Shown piece by piece: positions 42,304 through 54,776 of a DNA stretch of 64,000 nucleotides. The notes under the pieces are model-generated. The model did not search any database. It had not been told where the DNA came from and saw only the letters and a program-made list of their open reading frames with translations. The position numbers and the translations under genes were made by a program. Source of the DNA: Clonostachys chloroleuca (taxonomy: Eukaryota; Ascomycota; Sordariomycetes; Hypocreales; Bionectriaceae); the NCBI GenBank assembly GCA_037952775.1, contig JBANAY010000003.1, forward strand, positions 27,838,001 to 27,902,000, in the 5' to 3' direction. Position 1 is the stretch's first letter. The number at the start of each line of letters is the position of its first letter.

Positions 42304-43265
42304 TTACAGTGGCAAGTTGCATAGGCCCTGCGCACAATCCTTCTGAGCCTGCAGGCTCCATGTAACAACCTCAGATAGCACCTGGTGATCCTCATCCTTC
42401 AACAAGTTCTTGTACTCGGCCTGATTCTCCTCGGAGCTTTGGTCCCAAGGGGGTACCACACAGCTCCGTAGATCTCAAGACCCGATGTGCGGCCAGACTC
42501 CTCAGCAGTAATGTCGCGAACGCCAATGTGCAAAACACCCCAAGTGGTGCCGGAGAAGAGGGTCTTGGGGCCCGCGCGCTGGAAAGCTCCAAAGGCCGGG
42601 TCAATAACCCACTCAGTGGGATAGTCGTCCGTACCGAAGGTCCGAGGCTGGAAGTCAGGTATCGTAAAGTTGACTAGCTTAGAGCCAAATGATGAGAGAA
42701 CACCGCCCCAGCCTTCGAATAGATGCGATCTTTGCTGTACTATTGAAAGGTTTTCAGTAAACTTGTAATAGTGCTCCGGGTTGCCGCGTAGGTAGGCATC
42801 ATCGGCCGCCTCAGTTGTCATCCAGGTAGCGAACTGGGTCGCGGTTAAACTGCCGTTGAAGTAAGCCCGAACCCAGCCGCGAGCAGAGATCCACTGATCT
42901 CGAGAGGCAGTAGATTCAGCAACAACCTTCTCCCAGAAGGCCTCGCCTTCTCTAATATCCTCGGACAGGAGAGTGAAAAAGGCATCCTTGTTCTCAGCTG
43001 CTAGGCACTCCTTGAGGGTATACAGCGACTCTGCATCTGTTTGATCTGTGACCTGGCAACCGGTTTGGTAGTTCTTCTCCGCGATTCGCTGATGTAAACG
43101 GGTGGCGGCCTGCTCAGCGGCAACGTTGACATAATGGTCCTTGATAGCTGTAGGCTCTGGTTCACCATCGGCCTCCCAGCGGATCTCAAAGTCAACACCT
43201 CCGTGCGTCTCGATGGCGACAGCCGCAGAGAGAACGGAGGCAACAGCAAGAGTCTTGAAAAGCAT
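42304..43265 (-). CDS. Secreted protein of unknown function, frameshift near C-terminus
   Basis: The open frame 43265-42399 begins with a signal peptide (MLFKTLAVASVLSAAVAI) and runs 288 residues. Near its end (about 42460) the frame changes: the open frame goes on as PLGTKAPRRIRP to a stop at 42399, while a second frame, starting SSEENQAEYKNLLKDEDH, continues to a stop at 42304-42306 and looks more protein-like, ending KDCAQGLCNLPL. One base more in the C5 or G3 run near 42450-42463 would join them; a weak 62-bp GTCTGG-AG intron is an alternative. The mature protein is acidic, with about five cysteines in total and the phrases YFNGSLTATQFATWMTTEAADDAYL and FEGWGGVLSSFGSKLVNFTIPDF. I do not recognise the family. 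It is adjacent to and convergent with the HET gene. Confidence 0.6.
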
Positions 43266-45636
43266 GACGAGATGGGTTGATGAACGAGATTTGTAGACCA
43301 GGCTGCGGGACTCTCTTGGCCCAAGTAGCGAGCGGCCTCAGTCTATATAGAAATTTTGTTATTCAACTATTATTAACGAGAGTAGTGAAATAGACCGGGA
43401 AATTTCTTCAACGGTTGGCCTTCCTTGGATTTTAAACCCTGTCTGAAACAATGTTCCCGGGTTTATACTTTATAGTGCTTACGGTACACACCGCTTATTT
43501 TGATATTCACAGGATGTCATCACAACAGGTGTGAGATAAGAAAACTTTTATTCAGCCAAAAGGTTGGGGATTGCCAATCGGTGTTCACGGTGCTTGAGGC
43601 GAATTCCGAACCCTGTTTTCTTTGTTCAATTACCTACCCATACATATCTCAACGAGGTTCTCTTGACCGCTAGGTATCACTCGATCCCCCATGAAGTTAT
43701 TTTCAGTGCAGGGGTTTTAAGCTTACAAGAAGTTGCCGCGTATACGTGGCGAATCCGGAGCCGACATAAAGCTACTACCCCGACGGCATGGTCCGGGATA
43801 AATGGCAGAGAACCCCTCTACTAGTGTTCATCGCTTGGCCTGTAAGCTTTGTGTTGCCACTCGATCATTCAACTTCCTATGTGGGCTAAACGGTCCGCCT
43901 CGAACTCCGTATACAGAAGGAGCTCACTGAACGAAACTTGGCAAAACGTAAAAGTTACACTGGCCACCCCAGACACCTCCCTTCCTATGTTTTCCTCCAA
44001 GAGCACTATTAGTATGCGCCTTGGAAGCGTCACTAAGAGTATTACATCCATCAACACTATCCACAAGCTAGTCAGAGTCTATATCCAGGTTATGAAAGTC
44101 AAAGACTTGATCCTCGCTCACGTAAATTAGCTCAGGGTGTTGCTGATTGTTCCTATAGAAGAAAACCGCACCACAGGGATATTGAGGGTTAAAGCTCTTG
44201 TAGTACTTCCGTGTTTAATGACTACAGAAGATAGAGCTATCATCGCCTAAGTGGGATAATATTATTAAATCATGGAAAGTTAGAGATTAGTAGGTGATAG
44301 AAAATATTGGCATCGATTTCATAGAGCTTCCAGTGAGGAAGAGCTTGTTAACGTGATTACGAAGTCGTGCCTTCTACCATCTCGTTGCTCCAAGTAATCC
44401 TTAGCAAGGCACGGCTCTTAGTCATAAAGGGGAGGGAAGTTATTACTGGATTATGAACTTTTGCCTATCAACTTGCCGGTCGGTCAGCTTCTGTCTTACC
44501 AACTCCCAATTCAACAACCCAACCACGCCAGGTGGCTCCGACGAGTTAATAATTATGCTTCCAGCGGGACACTCTCACCATTTCCTCTTTGCCTTTATCG
44601 CTTTTTTAGGTTGCTATCTGTTTTCCTAGTGAATTTTTGTGAGAACCTCAAACGCTGGGAGTGACCTGGAGAATGCCGCTCCCGAAGGGGGGCTCCAAGA
44701 AACGACCTAAACCATCAATGAGTAAAGGAGACGCTCCGAGCATTTATGGAACTAGACTACATTTTGTTTATGGGAGAGTATTGTCCTAATATTTGGTATT
44801 GCATTTAATGAAACCTGCGGGCTCAAGACAACGTGGTTTTAGTGATTGATATTAAGGGATGCAATCAGAACTACTCTCGGTCCTATTTCCTATCTACAAA
44901 TTTCTACACAATTACCTCTAAACAGACTTGCCATGAGCTCGACCGAGTTCGTGTCATGCTAAATGACTTCATTAGCCCCTAGGAGGTGTGAAGCATAACG
45001 ATAGGTCCCACAGCCGTAGAATTGTCCCTTCGTCAGTCAAGGAAGGACCTCCATCTCAGATTCGTTGAACCCCAAACACCGGACGGAAGAGAGAACTGAT
45101 CAAGACCAAAAGTCATAAACATTGTAGCCGAGTCTCTATCGGTCGCTTCGACCTCCCGCCATTTGTATACTTTCGTAGATGCTATATTTACAACTTTACG
45201 AGGAGTGACTGGTGGAACGGCGTCAATTTCAATCCAAGTAAATTACTCCTGTGTGTGTCTTTGTATTATACACTTGTCCATGCATTGTTCAAAGCCGGGA
45301 GATCCCTCGAAGGACAAAGGGCCTTCTCCTACGAATTACGAAATTAATCAGCTTGGGAAGGGATAAGCACATAGATGCAACGCAATTGAGACTTCAATCC
45401 AGCGATCATAGATTATAGATTTTATTAACATCTCATTAGGAGCCAGATGTTTTGTGAAGAAGAGAGGAACACGTCCACTCCCCTCTGACCTAATTGCTCT
45501 CTTCAGGTTCCATACGTGACTGGAAGTGAGCACCGCCAAAACTATCGCCAGTTTGGTATCGAAACGCCAGGTATCTTTTTCCCATTTCCCAAATACAAAC
45601 ACAAAATGTCCACATATTAATCAGCTCGTCATTTAA
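43266..45636. other. Large intergenic stretch, no gene seen
   Basis: About 2.4 kb without any coding frame with domain or codon features. It may hold old decayed sequence, but no terminal repeats, rRNA or transposase-like words were found by eye. Confidence 0.4.
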
Positions 45637-46972
45637 CTAGGCCACCCGGGCAGGTGCTGGAGGTGGGGGAGCGCCGCCCACCGATGGAGGAGATGGGGTG
45701 TGGTCCTCGGCATTGTACGCTACGTAGGCCTGGTGCTGTGGCTGTCCCGCGTGTCCGTAGGAGTTGGGAGCGGACAACTCAGGGGGCACCACATACATGC
45801 CTTGGTTGGGGGGAGGCTGTTGGGTTGTCTGCGGAGGGTATGGCTGCTGATACTGCTCGGGGGCAACTCCCTGGGGGTTGTAGGCTTGCTGAGGAGGATG
45901 CTGAGGCGGCATGTAGGCCTGCTGCATCACGGGAGGCTGGACGGCGTAGGTGACCCCATTGACGGTGTAAAAAGCTGGCTGGGCGCCGGTCGGCGCGGGT
46001 ATGAAGGCTGCTGACTGCTGCTGTGCGCCGTTGGAATACAGCGGGCTTGTCCTCCGGGACCCCAGGACGAAAATGAGGACGAGGATGATGAACATGGGCC
46101 AGAGCGAGAAGACAACTTCGGTGATGGGCAGGTAGTAACCCTCAATGGTGAGTGTGGTAACAATGATCAACTCATACAGTTGGTGCATGAAGTAGAGAAT
46201 GGCGCAAACGAGGGAGTATATCGAGGCCTATTTAGAGGATTAGCCTTTTTCAGAATGGGAAAGAGCGAAAAGGAAACGTACCTCAGCAACATGGGATTCG
46301 CTGCGAGCGACCACGAACACATAGATGGTTTGTGCCAGAACGAACACGCTGCTGACGAACATGAGGGCATAGAAGGCCGTCCCAAGGCGGTACAAATTAA
46401 TGCTATATCCATATACGTATGTGAGCCTGAAAGCTACCGAGGCTGCGAACAAGGCGATTGTGAGAGCGAGGAGAATGCCGAATGCGCCCCAGGAGACGTT
46501 CTTCAGGATCTTCGGCAGTGAGGTCGGCTGCTTGGCTCCTACGATCGAGATTCCGTTGTTGAGGCGCACGAGGGCCATGAGGATCAGGATGTCGGCGATG
46601 TTGTACCAGAGTGAGCCAAGGGGACCGAGGGTCGTGCTGATGGTATTGGTCGACCCGTAGCCGTAGTTTCTGTAGAATGGGATCCAGAGGTAGTAGGCAG
46701 CATCGAAGATACAGAATCTACACTCCAGTGTTAGTCGCATTTAGCTATGAGAGCAGAGAAGGGAAAAGGCTGGATAAGAGAGGCAGAGCTACATACAGAG
46801 CGAAGAAACCAAAGGATATCCTCTGCCACAAGAACGCTGTTCGGGCAGGGTCTTTGTTGGTCCGGAGCTTGACGAGGGACATGATCCACATGACGAACGA
46901 GGCGATGAGGTTAATTGACGACAGGGCGCCGCGCGCAAAGTAGAACGAGGCGTATGAAGGGAAGGAGGCCAT
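45637..46972 (-). CDS. Seven-TM fungal membrane protein with proline-rich tail
   Basis: Three exons on the minus strand, 46972-46797, 46717-46282 and 46227-45637, with introns of 79 and 54 bp (GTATGT, GTACGT donors), give 400 residues with exact phases. About seven hydrophobic helices fill residues 10-255, including ALSSINLIASFVMWIMSLV, FCIFDAAYYLWIPFYRN, NIADILILMALVRL and YVFVVARSESHVAE. The C-terminal 140 residues are proline- and glutamine-rich (QQAYMPPQHPPQQAYNPQG, YPPQTTQQPPPNQ) and presumably cytoplasmic, with PPxY-like and PxQQ words that could bind WW or SH3 proteins. I do not recognise a characterised family; it resembles uncharacterised fungal 7-TM proteins. The upstream TTG-started extension is not used because the first ATG is at 46972. 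Confidence 0.7.
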
Positions 46973-49580
46973 GATGACTGCGGTTCGAGACGGATCGACT
47001 GTGTATCGTTGGCGCAATGTATCTGGTGCGACAGTGACAGAGAGAGGCAGCAGCAACAGAGAGGCGAGCAACGCTGTGTGATCAAGGACGGGCAAGGCCC
47101 TTCTTATTACTTGGGCCCATCATCTTAATTTTAACATCACACTTGCATTGACGGTTCACTAAGCTCCAGCGATTGATTGGGCATCCTTGAAACAGGCCAC
47201 ATGCGCCCCTAGCACACTTCAAGGCGTAGCCTGCAGCCTTTGCCGGGGTCGTTTTTCAGCTGAGGCAGCTAAATTACACCTAGCGCAGACCAACGCTCGA
47301 CTGCCGTGGAGGCTTTTTTTAGGTTGTATTTAGAAATTGGAAGGGAACGTTGGAAAGCAGTGCTGGTAAAGACGGTCTCCTCTCGACGACAGGCAGAGTT
47401 TACCTCGCGGTCTGGCTGTGTTGCTGCTTCGTCCAACAGAAGACTCTTGAGCAGGGCAACCATTACCAGATTCAAGCAAGCAGAGCGGTGCCAAGGGTCA
47501 AACTATCCTGCTGACTCGGCCATTAGCTCCAGGCTTGGCACTGCAGGATCGGGGCATAGCCACTCACAAGTGATCCAACCTTAAGCAACCCTGGGCTTAA
47601 AATTTCATGTTCCTTTCCTCTGGTGTGGATAGAAGCTCGCTACTATTTCGCCCCAGTACCTCACTGCATTGACTTGAAGAAACTGCTAACTGCACGGATC
47701 GTTGCCAGAACCAAACGGTTTCAACCGACTGATGGCGGCGCGGGCCAGCAAGAATGGGACTGAACTAGGTAGGTATTTCACCCCAGTGGGTAATTTTCCA
47801 TCGCATCTGCTGCCTTACCAGACCCCAGCAAGACCGGCAGGGCTAAAGAGGGGACTGAGATGAGTCAGTAGCAATGTAATTCTGGGGAGGTGACACACCA
47901 TTGTCGGAGCGAATTACAGATGGTCGCGTATATCGTATTCAGCACACAGCCTACACCGATTCGTTTCTGATGAGAGTTATAATTATCCCACTTGCGGGGA
48001 TTCTGGAGGCATTGTCTCCGGGTAAAATACAAGGCCATTGCGGCTCCGCCACTTCCCATGACTTGAAAGATGAAATGCTTGTTGTAGCACATTTCGGCCT
48101 ATATCAATTCCTTTCTCATCTAGAAGATTTCAGATGGCTTCATGGATAGTACTGTAACCGCAAGACCGCTGAATCATGACAATTTTCTTTCCCCATCGAA
48201 AATGCTCTCACTCAACAGAAAAATTAATTTGAGGTTATGGAAATGAGACATTGTGGTTATGCAATAGGGTCACAATAACTACCTCGTTTTATCCCCAGGG
48301 CCTGCTCTATCCTAAGAAATAATATCGTCAACGGCCACCTTTACACCAAAAGTTGATCCTTAGTCCAAGGCTCTTTTCCCTCAGATAAGGACGCATCACT
48401 CAACATTCCATCCTTGACGGGGCTTGATAGACGTCCCTCAGAAATATCAGCACTGTTCTCAACCAGAAAACGAAAATACAATGAGTTAGGCCCATTTTGA
48501 GCCCAATAAGTCGGCCGGGAGACGCCATTTTCATTCGACCTGGCGTGTCTAAGAGTTCTTAGGTAAAAACATCCCCTCAGTATTACTCCATCCAGAATAT
48601 CTAAACATAACAGAATTCTTGGAGAAACTACTATATAGGCGCTTAGAGAGAAAGCCAGTCCAGATTTATGTAAGCTATATGGCTCTCCTTAGTTCACTGC
48701 TATTCAGATAGAAACAATCGCTTGAATTAGGGATTTTCCGGCTATCGAAGATGCGCTCTAAAGTGAGCCCTTGACCGCCGATGAGGTGTAGCAACCTCCC
48801 AAGCAGAGTACCTCTAACGGCAGCAAGAACCAAAACACTGCAACTTATACACTAGGTTATTAAAGCGTGGAGATCACGATCCTTTATCAGGGTCCTTACG
48901 AGAGACCCATTTCTGCACCACCTGCAAAGAATGACATTCGAGACTCTTCTCCCCCATTAACCCCAAAAAATAGAATCATAATGACAAAAATTTGGCAGGT
49001 TTATCTTGTTTCTATTGGTCAGATGGGAGAGGTAAGTCCCTATTGCCATGATCGCCTCGAACCGCTCACATAGCATACAAAAGCTATCGCCAACTCCAGT
49101 CAGCACCATGGTCAACACCAGCACGAATTAAGAATCATTGAAACTCAGACCAACTCCAAGTACTCCAAAGCAGGAATTGAAATAGCTTGTCACATGAGAT
49201 GAACTGTTTTTTGAATTTATAAGAAAAATATCGCTCTACGTAATCAAACCACCAGGCGCATGACGTAGAGTTTTTAGGCACATGCAATTTGATATCAAGC
49301 GCTCATATCCCAGGGCTCACTGTTTAGTAAGGAAACATTTTCATATCTAAAATACTGTAGATTATAGGCCGGGTACATAACGATTTGAGCAAACTACTCT
49401 AAAGTCTAAGTAGGCAGATAACGAAGCCTAGCTTTCCGGATATCTCAACATCCTCAATCACAAATAGAAGTATAGATTCTCTATTCAACCCCCCTGCAAA
49501 AGTTATGTCGAAAGAAAATTAAAAGATAGTATGTTATGCGCGGAAGCTCTTTACGGCCCAGCTAAATAACCCCCTTGATT
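46973..49580. other. Large intergenic stretch, no gene seen
   Basis: About 2.6 kb; the right end is the 3' side of the SBP56 gene. Short frames only, and no RNA gene was identified. Confidence 0.4.
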
Positions 49581-51333
49581 TTAGTAGTAAACGGGGTGGT
49601 TGGGGTCCGAGAGATCGAAGATCACGGCACTGTGTGGGCGCTATATGAATCGTCAGTACATATTTCCATGCCTGTGCACACGTTAGGGTGTCACTTACAG
49701 CACCGCCGCGGGTCTTGGTGAAGATGTTCTCGAAGTCGAGGGTGCGGTTGAAGCTGAGGGAGCCGTTCTCGTTGACGTCGAGCCAGTGGACCTTGTAGTC
49801 ACCGGGGGTGTTCAGAACGGAAATCTATGATTCGATTAGTAAAGGTTACTTTTTTCTCCGTGGGTAGGTCTCAAGAACATACATCACCAGCCTGGACGAA
49901 GTATCCAAGAACGAGGAGGTTCTTCTTATCAGGAGAGAGCTTGACGTAGTGGGGACCAATGATGGGCTGGGTCTCATTGGGGTCGTCGAGGCGCTTGGGG
50001 TTGCTGAGGTCAGAGATGTCGAGAGCGGCGACGTGGTTTCCGAGGGTGATGGTGAAATAGGCGAACTTTCCGTCGTCGGAGATCTCGGAGTAGATGGCGG
50101 TAGAGGCCTTGGCCTTGGGGCCGAGGTCGTAGAGAAGCTCGGCAACGCCCTGCTTGCCGTTGGCGTCCTTGCGGAAGGGGTAGATGACCCAGACTTGACC
50201 GGGGCCAACAGCGCTATGATATTGTTAGTTGGAGTGAGTTCTTGGGAATGGGAGATACGTACGTGGCAATGGCAGCAGTTTCGGGGTGGCCAGGGATGAA
50301 CTTGACATCTTGGATACCAGCACCCTAATTATTTTGTCAGCTTTGATCGTAGTGGTCTATTATACCGTCGGTAACTTACATCGGGGATGGTAATGGTGGA
50401 GATGATGGTACGGGTATCGAGCTTCCACAGACGAAGTGTGTTGGCCCTCTGGATGCCAAGGGTGGGCTTCAGGATACTGAGAGGCACGACATAGTCGGAG
50501 GTGAGGGCAACGTTCTTGTCGAAGTCGACGGAGAGACCGTGGGGAGAGAACTGCTCTCCCAAGATGTTGAGCTATTCCTTGGTTAGAAAGGATCGAGCGA
50601 GTGTGGAGAGTTAAAACTTACAGTGCCCTCAACATCCTCGGGCCACTGGTGGATGATGTTGCCACCGGCATCGGTCTCAATCAGACGTCCAGGAGAGGTA
50701 CCGAGAGCACTTCCCATGTAGGTGATGAGGAAACCACCCTCGGGCTTAGCTCGGATCTCATCGGCAATGGAGGCAAGCAGAGCGCGGTTGCTGTGCGAGA
50801 ATTTGGGGTGGTAAGGATCGCTGGTGTCGAAGTAGAAGGCAGTGTCCTGGGTCTTCAGGAGAGACAGAAGACCACCACCGACGAGCAGCTTGCCATCGAG
50901 GGATGTTCCCAAGTGGTGAGGGGAGTTGCCACTGCTGGGCACATCCGTAATAGAGATGAAGCTACCAAAGGTATCCTTGAATACGGTTAGCTGCAAACCA
51001 GGTTCATGGAAAAGAGCAGTGACTTACATCATCGAGGGAGACAGTGGCAAGAAAATCCTTGTGCTTGTTGTCACCAGCGCCAGTCCAGATGTAGCCAATC
51101 TTCTTGGGCTTAATGTTGACAACCTCAAAGGGCTCGCTGGGCAGAGGAGGTGTGGGAACCTGGAGCACAGGCAGAGGAGGAGCCAAGTCGGTCAGAGGCT
51201 CAGTCACACCAGGGATAGCTGGGATCAGAGGAGGCAGGCTGAGCTGTCTCTTCTCGAGAGAGCTGGCGGGGCTGCCGGCGACACCGGCAACCAAGGCGCT
51301 CAAGAGAGCGGCTCCGAGGGTGAGGGAATGCAT
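49581..51333 (-). CDS. Secreted selenium-binding-protein (SBP56) family protein
   Basis: Seven exons on the minus strand, 51333-51028, 50990-50622, 50571-50380, 50324-50263, 50213-49883, 49824-49699 and 49640-49581, give 481 residues with exact phases; introns are 37-58 bp. The core matches SBP56: GNSPHHLGTSLDGKLLVGG, LSLLKTQDTAFYFDTSDPYH, IADEIRAKPEGGFLITYMGS, EQFSPHGLSVDFDKN, GIQDVKFIPGH and TLGNHVAALDISDL, repeating beta-propeller blades. SBP56 proteins are methanethiol-oxidase-like enzymes or selenium-binding proteins. Unlike the animal forms, this one starts with a signal peptide (MHSLTLGAALLSALVAGVAG), a dibasic site EKR and a proline-rich stretch (LPPLIPAIPG, LPVLQVPTPPLPSEP), so it should be secreted or cell-wall associated. 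A TATA box lies upstream. Confidence 0.88.
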
Positions 51334-51428
51334 TATACTTGATGTTTTGTATTAAGGTATTAGAGTGTAAGAGTATAGAGAGTGATGATCTGAGATGGAT
51401 TGAGAACGATTGAGCACATTTTCATCTC

Positions 51429-51436
51429 TATATATA
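51429..51436 (-). promoter_or_regulatory. TATA box of the SBP56 gene
   Basis: TATATATA about 96 bases before the start codon on the minus strand. The distance fits a fungal TATA promoter with a short leader. Confidence 0.45.
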
Positions 51437-53226
51437 CTTGGGAAGGCTTCGCTGTGGCCCCCATCATCGATCTTCCCAAGGTTGGGATGAAGATCTTCAC
51501 ATTGCACGAACTCCAACAACGATGGCATCATGAAGCTCTAAAATGGCAAAAATACGACTCTCAATTTCATTCATGCAAGTGAGTGAAGCTAATCTGTCGC
51601 CTCACGAGTGTGAGTAAGCTCTCAGGCAAGAAGACAAGACATCAGATGATGGTTGAGCAAGCCACAACTGTCACCCCTGATGCCCAAATCGTGGGTGATC
51701 TTCATTGGCATCTCGAATCTGGATGGCTCCCATTGCGTGACGGGAGACAGGTCACTTGGAATTAGTTGCGAATTTGGGGGTTATGTGAGAGTTGCTAAAT
51801 CCTCATCGTCGGTTCTCGGTGAGCTGGGGCAGATTGATAGTGCGGTACAGGGAGCCTTTCCTAATTCGAAGCCAGGACTACCCTTTTGGTCCAGCTCATG
51901 ATCGAAATCTCAATCTCGAGGAGAGATCATCTCCTATCCGGGCCTCACACTCTTGGCGTTCCTGCCTTAGCGGCATGCTGGTAACTATGAGGGCTGTGTG
52001 GGTTAGATCCGGTATTGGTTGGAGTGACAGCTCTTGGCCGGGCTATGTGCCGTAGGGCCGAAGCGCTGACCTTAGATCAGCTTTTAACAAGTGCTCTTCG
52101 TGCTTAGTGCCCTTGGGGAACAATCGGTCCAAACAAGCGTGATCCTCCAGTCACGCAATGTGATGGACAAGGAGGTCTCATTAAACAATGACGATCATCG
52201 CTGGACAGAGATAAGCTTGAATATGGAAAGATGGGGGGAAGAGGAAAAGGAGTCTTTTAATAAGAACTCGACTATGAGAAAAGGAGTACCAAAGCGTCAC
52301 GATATAACAGACATCCGATGGCGGCTTGGGTACAGAGGTTGGTGTGCGTCAATCTGGGATGCCATGGCAAGACCTTTCCCAGAACCGAGATCTCTTGGCC
52401 AGGATTGATATGCCGTTCGCCAAGAACACATGGTAGAATCCTCCGATCGCCAATGCTGACGGCAAGTCCACCCCCATGGGTAATGGGCGATCAGGAGGCA
52501 GCCTGATGGACACAATGCGTTGTAGTCCCACAAGGCACTTATTTCATCCTCAGTAAGCTCATCTACAAGGTTAAAAGTTTGCTAGAGGGTGGACCAGGTT
52601 CCATTGTTGCCGCCAATGGGTCGAAAGGTAAATGAGGCTGTCATCGTGACCGCACCGATGAGATTCGGGCTATATCACCATCTCGCCGACAATGGCGTGA
52701 TGGCACCACCGTAGCATCTCAAATTTACCCAGCGGTGGCTTAAATAACCAAGATGGCAGATCGGCAGAATCCACACGGCCTTTAAGGGTAGCCTAACCCC
52801 CATCTCCTCCTTCTTAGATGCCGATCTCATCCGTTTCTAGTATCACCCCAATGGCGTAGCCATGCATGGCGCCCTCACTTCTCATTGACTGGAGATGTCG
52901 CCATTGAGGTTCAGATGTACGAACGTGTCCAATATTGAGACGGCGGCAGGCCAAGAAATGATTGAGGAAGATCGAAATCAAGTTGCTGATGCGTGATGTA
53001 ATTCCGCGATAATGCTACATGGTGATATCATGCCGTCAGAGACACTGCAAAGCTCCCGCAAGCCACAACAAGTGTGAGTCTCCGAAAGGCTTCTCGGGCT
53101 TATAAAGAAGCCGCGAGCTGCAACTGTCTTCCACCCGGTACGGCACACCAGTCTCTGGCACCTCGTCTCTCTAATCAGACTTATATTGTCTGTCACCTGC
53201 CAAGTGCAATTTTGTTACTCCTCGCC
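51437..53226. other. Divergent intergenic region, no gene seen
   Basis: About 1.8 kb between the SBP56 gene (minus) and the oxalate decarboxylase gene (plus). Only short frames. It ends in the oxalate decarboxylase promoter. Confidence 0.45.
53101..53106 (+). promoter_or_regulatory. TATA box of the oxalate decarboxylase gene
   Basis: TATAAA, 126 bases upstream of the start codon and 3' of a GC-containing stretch. Confidence 0.45.
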
Positions 53227-54776
53227 ATGAAGGCCTCACTCCTCTCCGCACTGGCGCTGTCCTTTGCGACTCAGGTGCTCGGAGCACCCAACGTCGTCGC
53301 CAGGGACAATTCCGGATTTGACAAGGGACAGCCCATCAGCAGCGATGGCAAGGGTGGACCTATCCTGGGTATGTTGATACATCATATGTTCGAGCTTTCT
53401 GACCGCTGACCGATGCCTGCTTGATCCCAGGTGGAACCAACCCAGCTCGAGACCTGGAGAACCCTGACAACTTGGGTCGCCAGTCCACCGACTCGGGTAT
53501 TGTTCCCAATCTGAAGTGGAGCTTCTCCGACTCCAAGACTCGCCTGTTGAACGGCGGTTGGGTCAGAGAGCAGGTCATCCAGGATCTGCCGCAGAGCCAC
53601 GACATTGCTGCCGCTCAGCAGCATCTCAAGAAGGGCGCGACCCGAGAGCTCCACTGGCACCGTGTCGTAAGTTTCACGCATTCATTATCTAAATGGTAAT
53701 AGGACACTAATTCCACCCAGGCCGAATGGGGCTTCGTCTACGCTGGCCGCGTTCTAATAAATGCTGTTGATGAGAACGGCGTCTATCAGAACGTCGAGCT
53801 GGGTTTGGGTGATATCTGGTACTTCCCCAAGGGAGTCGCACATGCTGTGCATGGACTTGATGAGGACAATGAGTTCCTCCTTGTCTTCGATGACGGTGAC
53901 TTCGACAAGGCAGGGTGAGTAGAATGATCCGCTTACTTGTATAATCTGTCCTAACATACCCTCCACTAGAACCACCTTCAACATCGATGACTGGCTATCA
54001 CACACACCCAAGGATGTTCTAGCCAAGAACTTTGGTGTTGACCAGAAGGTCTTTGAGAAGCTTCGCCAGGGCAGCCCGTACATTGTCAACGGCACCGTCT
54101 CCAACGGCGATGTTACGAATGCTCCCGACTCCAATGCCTCCGGAGACGCCTCTTTCGTCTACCGCACCCTCCAGCACAATGCCGAGAAGATCGGCGGAAG
54201 CGGAGGTGAATTCCGCAAGATTGACTCGACCAACTTCCCCATCAGCAAGACCATTGCCGCGACCTACGTTACCCTCAAGCCTGGTGGTCTGCGAGAGCTC
54301 CACTGGCACCCCAATGTATGTAGCAGCACGCCAGATTTAGTGATACAGGATCTTTGAGCTGACTGTGAAACTCCAAACACAGGCCGAGGAGTGGCTGTAC
54401 TTCCACAAGGGCAAGGCTCAGGCCACAGCCTTCACTGGCAACGGAAATGCCCGAACCTTCGACTTCTCTGCTGGAGACACTGCCGTGTTCCCTGACAACT
54501 CTGGGTAAGCAATTGTGTTCACATTACCTTCCGGTGGCGCTGACTGACTCAATTACCAGCCACTACATTGAGAACGTCGGCACAGAGGACCTCATTTGGA
54601 TCGAAATCTACAAGGCCGAGAAGGTGGCCGACATCTCGCTCACACAATGGCTCGCTCTGACTCCTTCCGACATCGTGGCCAACGTGCTCAACGTGCCACT
54701 TGAGTTTGCCAAGGACCTGAAGAAGGAGAAGCAGGTGTTGCTCAGCACCGAGGAGCAGAAGCCGCACGGCAAGTAA
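53227..54776 (+). CDS. Secreted bicupin oxalate decarboxylase
   Basis: Six exons, 53227-53368, 53431-53666, 53721-53914, 53970-54315, 54383-54504 and 54560-54776, with introns of 54-67 bp, give 418 residues with exact phases. The signal peptide MKASLLSALALSFATQVLGA is followed by two cupin domains. Mn ligands: RELHWHRVAEWG at residues 119-130 (His122, His124, Glu128) and RELHWHPNAEEW at about 299-310 (His302, His304, Glu309), with later His in GVAHAVHGLDED and the matching C-terminal position. This is the classic bicupin arrangement of oxalate decarboxylase, which splits oxalate into formate and CO2. The loop that holds the proton-donating Glu in the Bacillus enzyme (SENS) reads FDKAGTTF here, so the lid differs. 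The enzyme would act outside the cell or in the wall to remove oxalate. Confidence 0.9.

Noticed and set aside
46973..47095. Upstream extension of the 7-TM protein starting with a signal-like stretch
   Set aside because: It starts at TTG, not ATG; the first ATG at 46972 gives a sensible protein.
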